64,000 nt of DNA, taken from the NCBI GenBank assembly GCA_034769895.1, contig JAWRYS010001507.1, forward strand, positions 86,815-150,814, read 5' to 3'. The DNA is from Magicicada septendecula (lineage: Eukaryota > Arthropoda > Insecta > Hemiptera > Cicadidae). Under the pieces are notes generated by a model. That model had not been told where the DNA came from. It saw nothing but the letters and a program-made list of their open reading frames with translations, and made no database searches. This document shows positions 44,401 through 56,326 of the stretch, piece after piece. A program made the translations under genes and the position numbers. How positions within the stretch are numbered: position 1 is the first letter of the stretch; each line of letters starts with the position of its first letter.

Positions 44401-45305
44401 TAGTCATTGCGTTAGTTAATCATTTAGTGACAGATAGTGTACGTACAATAGGGAGTTCACGTACATGGAAGCCTTACAGTAACAAACATAGATTAGGTAC
44501 CACAATCAATTGCAACAGAAGTTAAAAACCAATTTTTAGAGATCTGAATAACCCAGACCTACTGTAAAAAATGCCTGAACTGACAAACACAAAACCCAAA
44601 ATGAGTTAGTTAATAATGTCTGTTGGCCAAAAATACGAAAATCTGGATTTGTTGGCCTTAAAACATTTGAATTTAGTGTACACAGTGCCATTATTCAGTT
44701 TAATGTAGGTAATATAGGCAAACTGAAGGTGCTGAAAGAATTAGATTGTGAACATGGAACAAATACTGTAAACGAGTGCTGACAGATAGAAAAAGAAAGA
44801 CTATTCCAATACTAAAAATATTTTGAAAAAAAAAAATCAAGAGAAGGCAGTAGAAAAATGAAAATAGCTGGGGGCAGATAAAAAGGAAAAAGGAAGAAAT
44901 CCAAGTTATGGTGTTGGAAAGTTCTTAAAATAAGATAATCATAATAGTATAACTTTACATGCGATTGATTTCCCGAAAATGTTGATTCCCTAAGTTTAGT
45001 ATTTCAGAAAGTAATAAGTAAATGAAATTTGGACAGCAAGTTTACCTCATCTATCTATAAAAATGAAGATTTTTTAATGACTCAGATGACTATCACTTGT
45101 TTGTAATTTAATATTATCTTCTATATTTTTAGTTAATAGCACATCATTTTATATACAAATTTTAATTGGCCTTACTCAGAAATACATATTTTCTAAGGAA
45201 AAACAAAAGAGTTATTATTACCATGGCTTTTGTAGAAGCTGAGAAAACGGGTCATAATTATTAGCAAAACATTACAGAAACACGGCTTAACCTTGTCTTC
45301 TTAAA
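44401..45305. other. No recognisable feature
   Basis: AT-rich intronic sequence. Confidence 0.4.
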
Positions 45306-45309
45306 AAAG

Positions 45310-46290
45310 AAAATATTGGTATGGAGGACCATGCATGACTTCCATGTTATATATAAATCACTTACTTGAATTCGGTTCGATAATTTATAAAAAAAAAAAT
45401 ATCCCCTACCCTCAAACTATTCTCACTATTTATAGATATTTTTGTTATTATGGAGTAGGCCTAGTCATTTAATATAATGTTATTTTTGAGTCACTTTATC
45501 TATAAAATTAGGTACCTTATTCTTATAAAGAAAATGTATTACACAGATAATCATCCCTCCTCCGCAACCGATTCCAACCATTAATGATATTTACACTTTC
45601 ATAGAGTAATAATTTTATCATATGTAATTGCTAAGGTGTCTTATCCTTCAAAATTATATACTTGTACTTTACTTGATATCAGCAAAGTAATTTTTTAAAA
45701 ATTACCCCCCCTTCAACTACCCTCTCCATTTATAGATGCTCATTTACCATCTTACAGTGGATTAATATTACTTTATTTCCGGGGCACTTATTTATCAAAA
45801 TTAAGTACTTTACTCTTGTTAAAACATAAAACAATGTAGGTAAACTACCCCTTCCCCTTAACTGAACAATCCCATTTTTGACATTTAGTTTATTTGACAT
45901 CAAAAAGATAGTTTTCAAAAAATTACCCCCCCCCCCTTTAGCTACCCTTTTCTACAGTGGATTATTATGATCTCCTTTTCAGATACTTTATTTATCAAAA
46001 TTAAGTACTTTACTCTTGTTAAAATGTGAAACGTTGCAGGTAAACTGCCCCTCTCCCCTTAACCAATCTTCACCAAAATCAATAGGCCTTGAATCCTTTA
46101 CAAATTCAAAAAATTATTTGATTTTGCTGCAGTTATCATTCGCCATAGAAAAAAATCCACACACAGACACTTTTCGGAAAACGACTTTTCTTCATGTTTT
46201 GACTGTAGTACAATCAGAATCAGCCCTTATCTCAACACGATTTTTTTCGTGATCACCATACTTCCATTTCCTTACGGAACGTGGAAGTAA
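45310..46290 (+). repeat. Hammerhead-family repeat, copy 5, rearranged
   Basis: It starts with GTATGGAGGACCATGCATGA and carries two tandem versions of the C-rich and TTTATCAAAATTAAGTACTT blocks (about 45705-45865 and 45925-46070). It ends with the ATTATTTGATT... and ACTTCCAT...GTGGAAGT hairpin. No hammerhead core was found in it. Confidence 0.72.
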
Positions 46291-47516
46291 AAAAACATTC
46301 CATGTAACAAGACTAGCAGTCACTCTCAACCTACTCGTGTTACTGATTATCTATATTCAAATGGTCTTGGTTTGGAAAACAGAAGCAGCATTTTTTAATA
46401 CAAGTAGTGTAATTTTTCAAGTAGAATTTCTTCATTAACATGCAGTCACTTCTACGACATGACTTATAAATAAAACATATTAATGCATATTTGTATTTGT
46501 TGAACTCGTGTAACTCAAGGTCTTTCTATATTTCATTTTGCTTTTGTCAAACAAACACAGATAGGCTACACATTTACATCTTTACAAGTGTGCACTGCTT
46601 TCAACTTGTAATATGTTGTAGCTGTTGAAGTTTATAATACCTACTGTTACTTACTGTGCATTACCAGTAATGTTTCTTTCTAGAATCCTTTGAAACTTCT
46701 TAATTAATTAAAATTAAAAGTGTATAACATAGGCCTACATGAATATAATAATTTACTACCACTATGAAAAAGAATTTACTTAAGTAATTTTTACAATTTG
46801 CAGTTTCGATTTTATTTATTACGCTATAAACTTTCCCAATGAAACCAAGAAAAACACAATTTATACTACTACTACTACTACTACAAGGCCACGAAGTCAC
46901 TTGACAACAGCAGTTATCAACAAATAGGCCTACATTTTAGTCGAGCAACTTAAGGCTGACCCTGTATATTTAGTTTAATGTGTTCTTTTTCTGTTCAGTG
47001 TATGTGTATTACTTTAAATAAATGAAATAAATATAAATAAATAAAATATTTCTAGGTTATGAACTAAACATGTGAGTTTTATGTACGCCTATTTCCTTTT
47101 TAATGCCATGTCACATTTAATTTCTGTATTTTTAATCTGATACTTCCACTGTGAGACTCAAGCAAATGAAAACTAGTGCAAATATCGAGTACAAAAGAAG
47201 CAATTCACCTCATTCCACATTAGCCCTGTTGGCAAAGAGAGATTAAAAGGGGCAAGCACGTCCCTTAGGAAAAAGGACTGCCAGTATTATAGTATTACCT
47301 GATTGTGATTATAAAGAAATAATTGTTGTTTATTCAGAAGGGGGGGGGCATCAATCTCACCTCCTGGTTGCTTAAATCACTCAGATGCTGGCCAAGTATT
47401 GATTGAACAGTCATATAGTGGTGCTACTTTGAAATCTGGTTCATGACTAACTAGGCAGTGAGAACATAGCCAGAAGCATTCGATAGGATATACGAATTGA
47501 TCTATGCACTCGATAA
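46291..47516. other. No recognisable feature; (CTA)n tract
   Basis: A short (CTA)n microsatellite lies at 46864-46884 and a G run at 47340-47348. No genes. Confidence 0.4.
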
Positions 47517-47894
47517 TTAACCACTTTCAGGTCTGGCGTATTGTACAAATTTATCCCACTGTGGACTGGGGTTTTTTGGTGTAATTCATACTTTTTTGTG
47601 AATCGGCCTTTACATATTTAACAAAAGTTCAAATGTTTTCTTAAAGTACCTTCTTCCCTCTGTCACAAAATATGTGTTAATTTAAGATATGTAAAAAAGA
47701 AAGAAAAAAATGTTTTTAATAATTTATATTGGCTGTTTTTGAGTATAAAAAAATTTCTATGCTGTAGCCATCCTCTTGAAGTGGATTATGTACTAAGTTT
47801 TAAATTTTTTTTTTTATTATTATGAACGAAAAAAGAGTAGTGAAACCTTAATTGTTATTTTTGGAACTCAAAAACACAATTTTCGTTATGATAC

Positions 47895-47899
47895 ACTGT
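47895..47899. repeat. Target duplication of the LTR element, left (ACTGT)
   Basis: Matches 55918-55922 exactly. Confidence 0.8.
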
Positions 47900-50342
47900 A
47901 TAACATTGCCAAACCCTGATCACATTTGATATAAAAAAGTATGTAAAAAATGCCAAGAAACAATATATTTTGATAGATAAATGATAACAAGAATGAAAGT
48001 AGTAAATATAATCAATAGTGAAGGAGGAAGAATACAACCAAAGGTGGTCACAAAACAAGAAAATACGAACTAGACTGACAGACAACTGACATTGACCCAA
48101 CCCCAGAGATTGGCCAGATATTAACCAAAGTAAAGCGAGACAAGAAGACAGTGAAGAAAAAAGGAAAAGAAAATAAAAAATTACATGGCCATAACAATTA
48201 ACTCACAAGATTGTTTTAAAAGAGAATAATTTTTTATTATTGTTAATAAGTTGTGTTTAAATTTTTATTAGTGGTAACTTGTAAATGACAGTATCTCAGC
48301 AATTGTTATATATAAAAAACCATGTGTAGATATGATTGTATGTATATCCTTATCTATAGGTGATGTGTCAGCTGTTATGTTTAAAATTACACTCATACAG
48401 ACAGGGAATAGAAATGTGTGCGTGGTTCAATCAGAGAACAAATTGTATAGTCGACTATATACTTTGGAACTTTTACTAAGATTATTTCAGCAGTATGTAT
48501 ATTATTTCAGCATTATGTGTTTGAAAGTATAAGGTTTTGGAGAGTTTATTTATTCGCTAATATTATGGCTGTTGCTACAGATGTAGTATGTTTCAATTAA
48601 CACAATATATTTTAACATTATTAAATTGTTGTTATTATTACTAATTATGACATTTCAGACCAATTTTTATCACTTTAATGACAATATATACAAAGTTATG
48701 TTTTGTTTGAAAGATGTATTTACAATACCATGTTGTTTGCATATTATAAAATGATATGTGACAGTCTGAAGTTAACAAAAGAGACATGAACTCATTAGAT
48801 ACAAAAACTTTGTAATAATAGTGAGATCGTGAGAAATATAAGGGTAATTAGAGATAGGTAGGGAGTGACAAAGTTGAACAGTGAAGTGATAAGTGTAATA
48901 AAATAAACAGCATATAATCTTAAGAAAAAAGAGTGAAACAAGTGTGACAAACCCAAAATATAAGCACATGTTAAATGAGCAATTAAGTTAAGTATATTAG
49001 GCTGAAAGACACAGAATAATGGTGAATGTAAAAAACAGAAAAAATATTATCTCAGTATAAAAATCACCAGGGTGATTACTGTTATAAAAGAGATGATGTA
49101 GATATAACACTCACCAAATTTGTTCATTTGTTAATTTAAAGAAAGAAGTTATTGGCTTAATGTTTAAGGCAATAAATACCAAAAGAAATAGTTTTACAGT
49201 AATATGTTAGTATGTTTTAAGTAAGTAAGGAATTTATAAAGAAAATAATAGCAATACCTTTATAAGAAATAATAGGCAAAATATAGTAATTATGTGTAAC
49301 GAAAGGGAACATGGCAGAATTATATTAAAACTTAGAAATAAGTAAATTATGTATTAGCATAGTATTATCCATTTTGGACTAAAACATTAATACATGGCTT
49401 AGACCAATCTTGTAAGATATCAAACTAATCTTTGAAAGAAAATAGGAACATCTATGTAAAGATTACAACCATTGAAATTATCCCCAAATAAATATAGCCA
49501 TTATAAAATATTTATTCAAATTAAACAAAAATTCAAAGTTTGATAACAATGTGTTTATTTTGAGATCGACCAGGTAGAATAATTACGTTACCATGGAAAC
49601 TGTGGAATAACAAGCCAAAAATACCGTTAGATTTTTTACTGAATGTATGACGCTTTAATGATAGAGACGCTAATTTTCGAGTGACCAAAATTGTCCATTA
49701 AAACATAGAAAATATCAGAAAAAGTTATTACTAAGTGTATACCAAGACATAAGATAAAGACTGGAGCCATATTATTGAAGTTGAGGCCAAATTAACGAAC
49801 AAAGAAAATAAATTACTACCAGTTAAACTGAAAAAGATGCCTGATGTCCTGAACCCAGCAAATTAAAGAAGATTATAGTATAACCCATGAATAATAGATC
49901 GTATGAATTCGCCATAACTACGGAAGTGATAAGTACCTCTTAAATTACCCGAAATATATAAATAAACTCACATTAATTATCTCACTAAAGGTCGAAATCT
50001 CACTGAACTGAAATTCATTACTTTCAAAGATTAAAAAGAAATTTAAGTCACTGACAATTTATAAACTAACCAATATAAACTGTTGTTAATGACCCATAAC
50101 TTGTAAACACTTTTACTACACTGCGCTAAACAAATTACACCTACACAATATGTTAGTTAAGTTTACTTGATGTAAAGGTGTGTATTTTTATTGTTTTTAA
50201 AACATTTGTAATCCTTTGAACGTAACCTCAAGAACCTATGACAAACCGACATTAATAACTTGTATACAATTTTCAACAGACGCCATCATTAAACGTCTGG
50301 TATCAATTCAAATATCGATTGTCAAACCCTGTAATTGTCTCA

Positions 50343-50350
50343 TATAAATA
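50343..50350 (+). promoter_or_regulatory. TATA box of the 5' LTR
   Basis: TATAAATA followed by ACCGGAGCATTTG, in the segment that is deleted from the 3' LTR. Confidence 0.5.
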
Positions 50351-50633
50351 ACCGGAGCATTTGTATTAGAATAATTTGTATTAAATGAATAATAATCACT
50401 AATAAAAAATGTGTAAGTTTTGAGTGTAACCACAGTGTTATAATTTCATTAGGAGGTGCACAATATTTTATGTACATTTTAGCAGATGACTGACGATTTA
50501 CACAGCCCACGCATCGAACTGCTGTGTGCTACAGTGGGCCTAGCTGGCGGAAATATTTGAATTATTCAAACCGCCTGAGCTGCGCTGGTCATACGCTTTT
50601 GAATTTTATTTTAATTGTTTTAAGAAAACAATT

Positions 50634-50652
50634 TGGCGCCACCGGGACTTTC
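50634..50652 (+). other. Primer-site-like motif inside the LTR
   Basis: TGGCGCCACCGGGACTTTC resembles the tRNA-Lys primer site of the other LTR element (TGGCGCCCGAACAGGGAC). It lies about 200 bp before the LTR end. The same motif is in the 3' LTR at 55719. Confidence 0.55.
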
Positions 50653-50835
50653 TCACCCCTAGTGAACATCAAGACCTGGTTATTCGTACGTTCGCAACGA
50701 ACGAAATATACAGAAGTTGCACGCATTTGAAATACGGATCGAGAAGACACGTACACTCATTACACACAAATTGTACATTATCCACATTTTGCAGAGTAAA
50801 ACGGTAGACGTACGAACGACGGATACATTACAAAT

Positions 50836-50853
50836 TGGCGCGCCAACTAGTGG
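50836..50853 (+). other. Primer binding site (probable)
   Basis: TGGCGCGCCAACTAGTGG begins three bases after the LTR end and is absent after the 3' LTR. It resembles the TGGCGCCCAACGTGG-type sites of gypsy elements, but I cannot assign the tRNA. Confidence 0.65.
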
Positions 50854-50923
50854 AGCTAGAATAATAAAGAAATTATACAATTAAACCCTATAAATTCTAG
50901 CGGCGATTACGAAAGATTACAAA

Positions 50924-52240
50924 ATGCACACCAGAGGAGTATCGAAAAAATTGGCAAAGGAGAAGGAGATGGATGGAAACAGAGGGGAAGAAGAGGAAGG
51001 AACACCGATTGAAGAAGTGGAGGCAGTAATAACCACAACAGAACCAAGCCAAGACGAAGAAATGGAATTACAGGCGGGCGACAAGGGAGAATTTAGAGGA
51101 GACCCGAACATACTAAAATTAATGGAAATGATGAACAATAATTTGAAGGAGATGAACAATAAATTCGACAAGAATGAGGAGAGCTTGAAGGAGATGAAGA
51201 AAGAAACCAGTGATAATTTGAAACAGATCAATGAAAAAATAGTGAGTACTAGGGAAGAATTGAGGAAAACAGTCAACCAAAATAATGAAACACTACAACA
51301 ACGATTGCTGGAGGAAATTCAGCAAAGAAACGAAGAATTAAAGGAAGAATTGAAGGAACAGCTGAAGAAGGACCACGAGAAAAATAAAGAAGAAATGAAG
51401 CAGCAAATAAGGCTTATTTTCAGAGAACGTCGTGAAGAAAGCGACCAGACAAAAATGGAGATGAATAAGAAAGGGGAAGAAACCAATTACCAAATAGATC
51501 TACTTAATGAGACATTAGGTAACGGGTTCAAGAAGGTGAATGAAACAATAAACACCACTCCAGAAGGAAATAATGAAAAAACAGAAATTCAAGAAGACCC
51601 AAATACATTGTTACATCAAAATAAAGGTAACGAAAACAAAGAGAAAAGTAAACACAAAGGAACCAACCGTAGAGGAGTACAGAAAAAACAGATAATTAAG
51701 AAGACCAAGAAAATACATCAGAGAAAACGAATCAATACCAGAGAGGAATTGGAGATGATGAAGAACAGACTACTTGAGACGTTTAATCGACCAATTAATG
51801 ACCATACGGAAATGATGAATGTTATGGAGTGTAGGAGAACTCTGAAGGAAATTCTAGGAGGGATCAACAATCAACCAGTGAGTAAAACTTTCAACAAACC
51901 TATCTTTAAATGGGGGATATCCAAAGTTGAAAAGCATCACAACAAAACAATGTATGACAAATTGAGAAAGTCTACAAGAAAAGGGAAATTACCAGAGATA
52001 GAAATACCAAATAAACCAATATCAGTGAGAAGATCAATAATGAAGGTACGATTAACTTCGTTGAGTAGTAAACAACATCATCAAGTGATTGAGGTAGGCA
52101 CTGATGCCAGAGAACACATGGTATTAGAAGAGTGGCTGTACCAGATAGAAGAGACATATATAACACAGACAGAAACAGTGATGCACACCAGAGCAGTCCG
52201 AACAACGGAGGAAACTTATGTAATCATGGACAATGGATAA
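50924..52240 (+). CDS. Coiled-coil (Gag-like) protein of the young LTR element
   Basis: The ATG at 50924, 70 bp after the primer site, opens a 438-residue ORF without breaks. Residues 1-60 are acidic. About 60-190 form a long Lys/Glu/Asn coiled coil (MNNNLKEMNNKFDKNEESLK, ELKEELKEQLKKDHEKNKEE). About 230-270 are very basic (RRGVQKKQIIKKTKKIHQRK) and could bind RNA. The last 170 residues (ECRRTLKEILGGINNQPVSK, VLEEWLYQIEETYITQTETV) are unfamiliar. There is no CCHC knuckle, protease or RT. It resembles the ORF at 36344 only in design. A Gag role is inferred from position. Confidence 0.75.
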   Translation: MHTRGVSKKLAKEKEMDGNRGEEEEGTPIEEVEAVITTTEPSQDEEMELQAGDKGEFRGDPNILKLMEMMNNNLKEMNNKFDKNEESLKEMKKETSDNLKQINEKIVSTREELRKTVNQNNETLQQRLLEEIQQRNEELKEELKEQLKKDHEKNKEEMKQQIRLIFRERREESDQTKMEMNKKGEETNYQIDLLNETLGNGFKKVNETINTTPEGNNEKTEIQEDPNTLLHQNKGNENKEKSKHKGTNRRGVQKKQIIKKTKKIHQRKRINTREELEMMKNRLLETFNRPINDHTEMMNVMECRRTLKEILGGINNQPVSKTFNKPIFKWGISKVEKHHNKTMYDKLRKSTRKGKLPEIEIPNKPISVRRSIMKVRLTSLSSKQHHQVIEVGTDAREHMVLEEWLYQIEETYITQTETVMHTRAVRTTEETYVIMDNG

Positions 52241-52394
52241 ACCAAATGCAGATAAACACTGGAATGTGGGACCATACACTATAACAAAAGACAAGGGCAA
52301 TAACACTTACGAGATCACTCACCCCGTCACCAAGAAAATAAAGGGGGTATACAATCAAGCCTCAATTAAGAAATATTATGACAATCAACAATAA
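52233..52394 (+). CDS. Remnant integrase C-terminus with GPY/F-type motif
   Basis: A 53-codon frame starts at an ATG overlapping the stop of the upstream ORF (ATGgaTAA) in the +1 frame. It encodes HWNVGPYTITKDKGNNTYEI and ends KKYYDNQQ. The WNVGPY-I-K...TYEI pattern is the GPY/F module at the C-terminus of gypsy-type integrases. Its presence without RT or an integrase core shows that the element arose by deletion of most of pol. Whether it is still translated is unknown. Confidence 0.7.
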   Translation: MDKPNADKHWNVGPYTITKDKGNNTYEITHPVTKKIKGVYNQASIKKYYDNQQ

Positions 52395-53567
52395 CTGTAA
52401 AAAAACAATTTAAAGTAAAAAACCAACAAAAATACTTTAAATAAAGAAAAAAAAAATAACGTGACAAACAAACAAGTCTGCCAATGCCATAAAGAAAAGA
52501 TCTCTAAAGAATGTCAAAATTCCAAAACCTTCGTAAGTACAGCTTACACTAAGCATTAGAGAAACCATTATGATGAATAAAAAATTGTAAAAAATCAAAA
52601 AAGATATGTAAGAAAAGCTTACCCAAATATCTCAATAATATTTTAGAACAAGTAAAAATGGAGAGATAAAAGTCACAAGGCATTCAGATAAAGTAAGAGC
52701 AACCAACTTACTACAATATTTAAATAAAAATTAACAATAGAGGAGTGTAGTTACAAAACATTCCTACAAAATAAGGTTAAATTACCATAATATTTAGCCA
52801 AAAAATGAGGCATAAAAAGCATGACATACTATGAAGGAATAAGCTACAAAAAATTCCTAACTAGTAAGAAGCCATAACTTACTATGATATTTAAAAATTA
52901 TGAAAAAATATCAATCAAAATGATCAGCTTCCACAACTATTTAGAAAGAGGGGAAGTAAAATTACCCAAACCAATGATCACAAAACAATACAAATGAAAT
53001 AAACGTTCTAAGAGTTATAATGTGAAATGAGATGAAACAAAGAGTAATTAAAAATGAATAAAAATGTGAATTGTATCAATAAAAAACAATGCTTCAAATC
53101 GTATCTATAAAGAAAGATGAAACAATATATGACTCGAACTGAGCTATAATGAAGTATAAAAGTAAAAGATTCCCAACAAATATTATGATTATGATTATTA
53201 TTATTATTATTTTGAGTCACGAGTTGACTATATTTAAGAATTATTAATTGAGATTGTCTGTTGAATGAACCAGCAATCATTTTACTGAGCAGGGATGATG
53301 TTCCCCTGATATCAGTATAAGAGTAGTTTTGATGAAAAATAAGATTTATAGGGATAAGTTATAATAAAAATTCAATAAGCCAGTTCGCAATATGAGAAGA
53401 TAATGAAGAAAAGACTAAGAAGAATGGAATTAAAGGATACAGAATTAATTATAAAAAATGAATGAGAAGCAGGAGAATTTGAAAAAAAAATAAATAAAAA
53501 AATTTGATACGATACAATTGATAATTTCATCAAACTCAAATTCACGTTTTATAAAATGATCAATTTT
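52395..53567. other. Non-coding interior of the young LTR element
   Basis: Purine-rich and AT-rich, with several diverged repeats of AAGCTTACCAAAATATTTAAA-like blocks between 52520 and 52960. No ORF. Confidence 0.5.
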
Positions 53568-53577
53568 GGTGGAAGGG
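53568..53577 (+). other. Polypurine tract
   Basis: GGTGGAAGGG, six bases before the 3' LTR. Confidence 0.65.
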
Positions 53578-53583
53578 CATTAT

Positions 53584-55917
53584 ATAACACTGCCAAACCC
53601 TGATCACATTTGATATAAAAAAGTATGTAAAAAATGCCAAGAAACAATATATTTTGATAGATAAATGATAACAAGAATGAAAGTAGTAAATATAATCAAT
53701 AGTGAAGGAGGAAGAATACAACCAAAGGTGGTCACAAAACAAGAAAATACGAACTAGACTGACAGACAACTGACATTGACCCAACCCCAGAGATTGGCCA
53801 GATATTAACCAAAGTAAAGCGAGACAAGAAGACAGTGAAGAAAAAAGGAAAAGAAAATAAAAAATTACATGGCCATAACAATTAACTCACAAGATTGTTT
53901 TAAAAGAGAATAATTTTTTATTATTGTTAATAAGTTATGTTTAAATTTTTATTAGTGGTAACTTGTAAATGACAGTATCTCAGCAATTGTTATACATAAA
54001 AAACCATGTGTAGATATGATTGTATGTATATCCTTATCTATAGGTGATGTGTCAGCTGTTATGTTTAAAATTACACTCATACAGACAGGGAATAGAAATG
54101 TGTGCGTGGTTCAATCAGAGAACAAATTGTATAGTCGACTATATACTTTGGAACTTTTACTAAGATTATTTCAGCAGTATGTATATTATTTCAGCATTAT
54201 GTGTTTGAAAGTATAAGGTTTTGGAGAGTTTATTTATTCGCTAATATTATGGCTGTTGCTACAGATGTAGTATGTTTCAATTAACACAATATATTTTAAC
54301 ATTATTAAATTGTTGTTATTATTACTAATTATGACATTTCAGACCAATTTTTATCACTTTAATGACAATATATACAAAGTTATGTTTTGTTTGAAAGATG
54401 TATTTACAATACCATGTTGTTTGCATATTATAAAATGATATGTGACAGTCTGAAGTTAACAAAAGAGACATGAACTCATTAGATACAAAAACTTTGTAAT
54501 AATAGTGAGATCGTGAGAAATATAAGGGTAATTAGAGATAGGTAGGGAGTGACAAAGTTGAACAGTGAAGTGATAAGTGTAATAAAATAAACAGCATATA
54601 ATCTTAAGAAAAAAGAGTGAAACAAGTGTGACAAACCCAAAATATAAGCACATGTTAAATGAGCAATTAAGTTAAGTATATTAGGCTGAAAGACACAGAA
54701 TAATGGTGAATGTAAAAAACAGAAAAAATATTATCTCAGTATAAAAATCACCAGGGTGATTACTGTTATAAAAGAGATGATGTAGATATAACACTCACCA
54801 AATTTGTTCATTTGTTAATTTAAAGAAAGAAGTTATTGGCTTAATGTTTAAGGCAATAAATACCAAAAGAAATAGTTTTACAGTAATATGTTAGTATGTT
54901 TTAAGTAAGTAAGGAATTTATAAAGAAAATAATAGCAATACCTTTATAAGAAATAATAGGCAAAATATAGTAATTATGTGTAACGAAAGGGAACATGGCA
55001 GAATTATATTAAAACTTAGAAATAAGTAAATTATGTATTAGCATAGTATTATCCATTTTGGACTAAAACATTAATACATGGCTTAGACCAATCTTGTAAG
55101 ATATCAAACTAATCTTTGAAAGAAAATAGGAACATCTATGTAAAGATTACAACCATTGAAATTATCCCCAAATAAATATAGCCATTATAAAATATTTATT
55201 CAAATTAAACAAAAATTCAAAGTTTGATAACAATGTGTTTATTTTGAGATCGACCAGGTAGAATAATTACGTTACCATGGAAACTGTGGAATAACAAGCC
55301 AAAAATACCGTTAGATTTTTTACTGAATGTATGACGCTTTAATGATAGAGACGCTAATTTTCGAGTGACCAAAATTGTCCATTAAAACATAGAAAATATC
55401 AGAAAAAGTTATTACTAAGTGTATACCAAGACATAAGATAAAGACTGGAGCCATATTATTGAAGTTGAGGCCAAATTAACGAACAAAGAAAATAAATTAC
55501 TACCAGTTAAACTGAAAAAGATGCCTGATGTCCTGAACCCAGTAAATTAAAGAAGATTATAGTATAGCAGATGACTGACGATTTACACAGCCCACGCATC
55601 GAACTGCTGTGTGCTACAGTGGGCCTAGCTGGCGGAAATATTTGAATTATTCAAACCGCCTGAGCTGCGCTGGTCATACGCTTTTGAATTTTATTTTAAT
55701 TGTTTTAAGAAAACAATTTGGCGCCACCGGGACTTTCTCACCCCTAGTGAACATCAAGACCTGGTTATTCGTACGTTCGCAACGAACGAAATATACAGAA
55801 GTTGCACGCATTTGAAATACGGATCGAGAAGACACGTACACTCATTACACACAAATTGTACATTATCCACATTTTGCAGAGTAAAACGGTAGACGTACGA
55901 ACGACGGATACATTACA
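53584..55917 (+). repeat. 3' LTR (2334 bp, 599-bp deletion)
   Basis: Nearly identical to the 5' LTR, but the part equivalent to 49883-50481 is missing, joined at a TA microhomology (AGTATA|GCAGATGAC at about 55565). The missing part contains the TATA box. Confidence 0.93.
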
Positions 55918-55922
55918 ACTGT
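55918..55922. repeat. Target duplication of the LTR element, right (ACTGT)
   Basis: Matches 47895-47899. Confidence 0.8.
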
Positions 55923-56179
55923 CATAATATTATATTATATTATTACATAAAAAAATACACTGTCACAAATATTTAATTTTCACGCACAACTTATTTTCAA
56001 GATATATTACTATAACAATTTACAGTTGTTTTCATCACAGTATAGTCACTTTCTTATAACACAAAGTAATCTAATAAAGTTCAAAATAAATTGTGGTTGT
56101 TACAATAAAAAAAAAAATAAATGAAATCAATTCTTTACAAACATAAACAAAAATAAAGGTTGTTTTTTTTACAAACGTT

Positions 56180-56326
56180 TCAACCATTTTTACCAGAAAT
56201 ACTGTCTTCTGATTCATAACTCAGGTCATTATCTTCATTGTAACTAATTTTTAAACCACTATCATTCATAAAGTACTCAATAATCTGTGATTCAGTGAGA
56301 TACTCCAGCACATGACTACCAGCCAT
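56180..56326 (-). pseudogene. piggyBac-like transposase N-terminus (truncated)
   Basis: A minus-strand ORF starts MAGSHVLEYLTESQIIEYFM and continues with an acidic stretch (NEDNDLSYESEDS) to a stop after 48 residues. An acidic N-terminus of this type is common in piggyBac transposases, and the position just inside the right end of the element fits. The catalytic part is deleted. The call depends mainly on the context. Confidence 0.5.

Larger units (their letters stand above)
47900..50832 (+). repeat. 5' LTR (2933 bp)
   Basis: Starts ATAACATTGCCAAACCCTG and ends GGATACATTACA; the A...CA ends differ from the usual TG...CA but are fixed by the target duplication. A TATAAATA box lies at 50343-50350, and a second primer-site-like motif lies inside at 50634. 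The repeated short frames (for example 48332-48532, 48772-48969) are found in both LTRs and lack coding character. Confidence 0.92.
47900..55917 (+). mobile_element. Young non-autonomous LTR retrotransposon with very long LTRs
   Basis: Direct repeats at 47900-50832 and 53584-55917, a primer-site-like TGGCGC sequence after the first, a purine tract (GGTGGAAGGG) before the second and ACTGT duplications define a complete insertion. By eye the LTRs differ by only about five substitutions plus one 599-bp deletion, so the insertion is very recent. The interior (50833-53583) has one coiled-coil ORF and a remnant of the integrase C-terminus. RT, RNase H and the integrase core are absent. Confidence 0.9.

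Noticed and set aside
48332-48969. Short ORFs repeated at 54016-54653 as conserved genes
   Set aside because: They are identical because both lie in the two LTRs of one young element, not because of selection.
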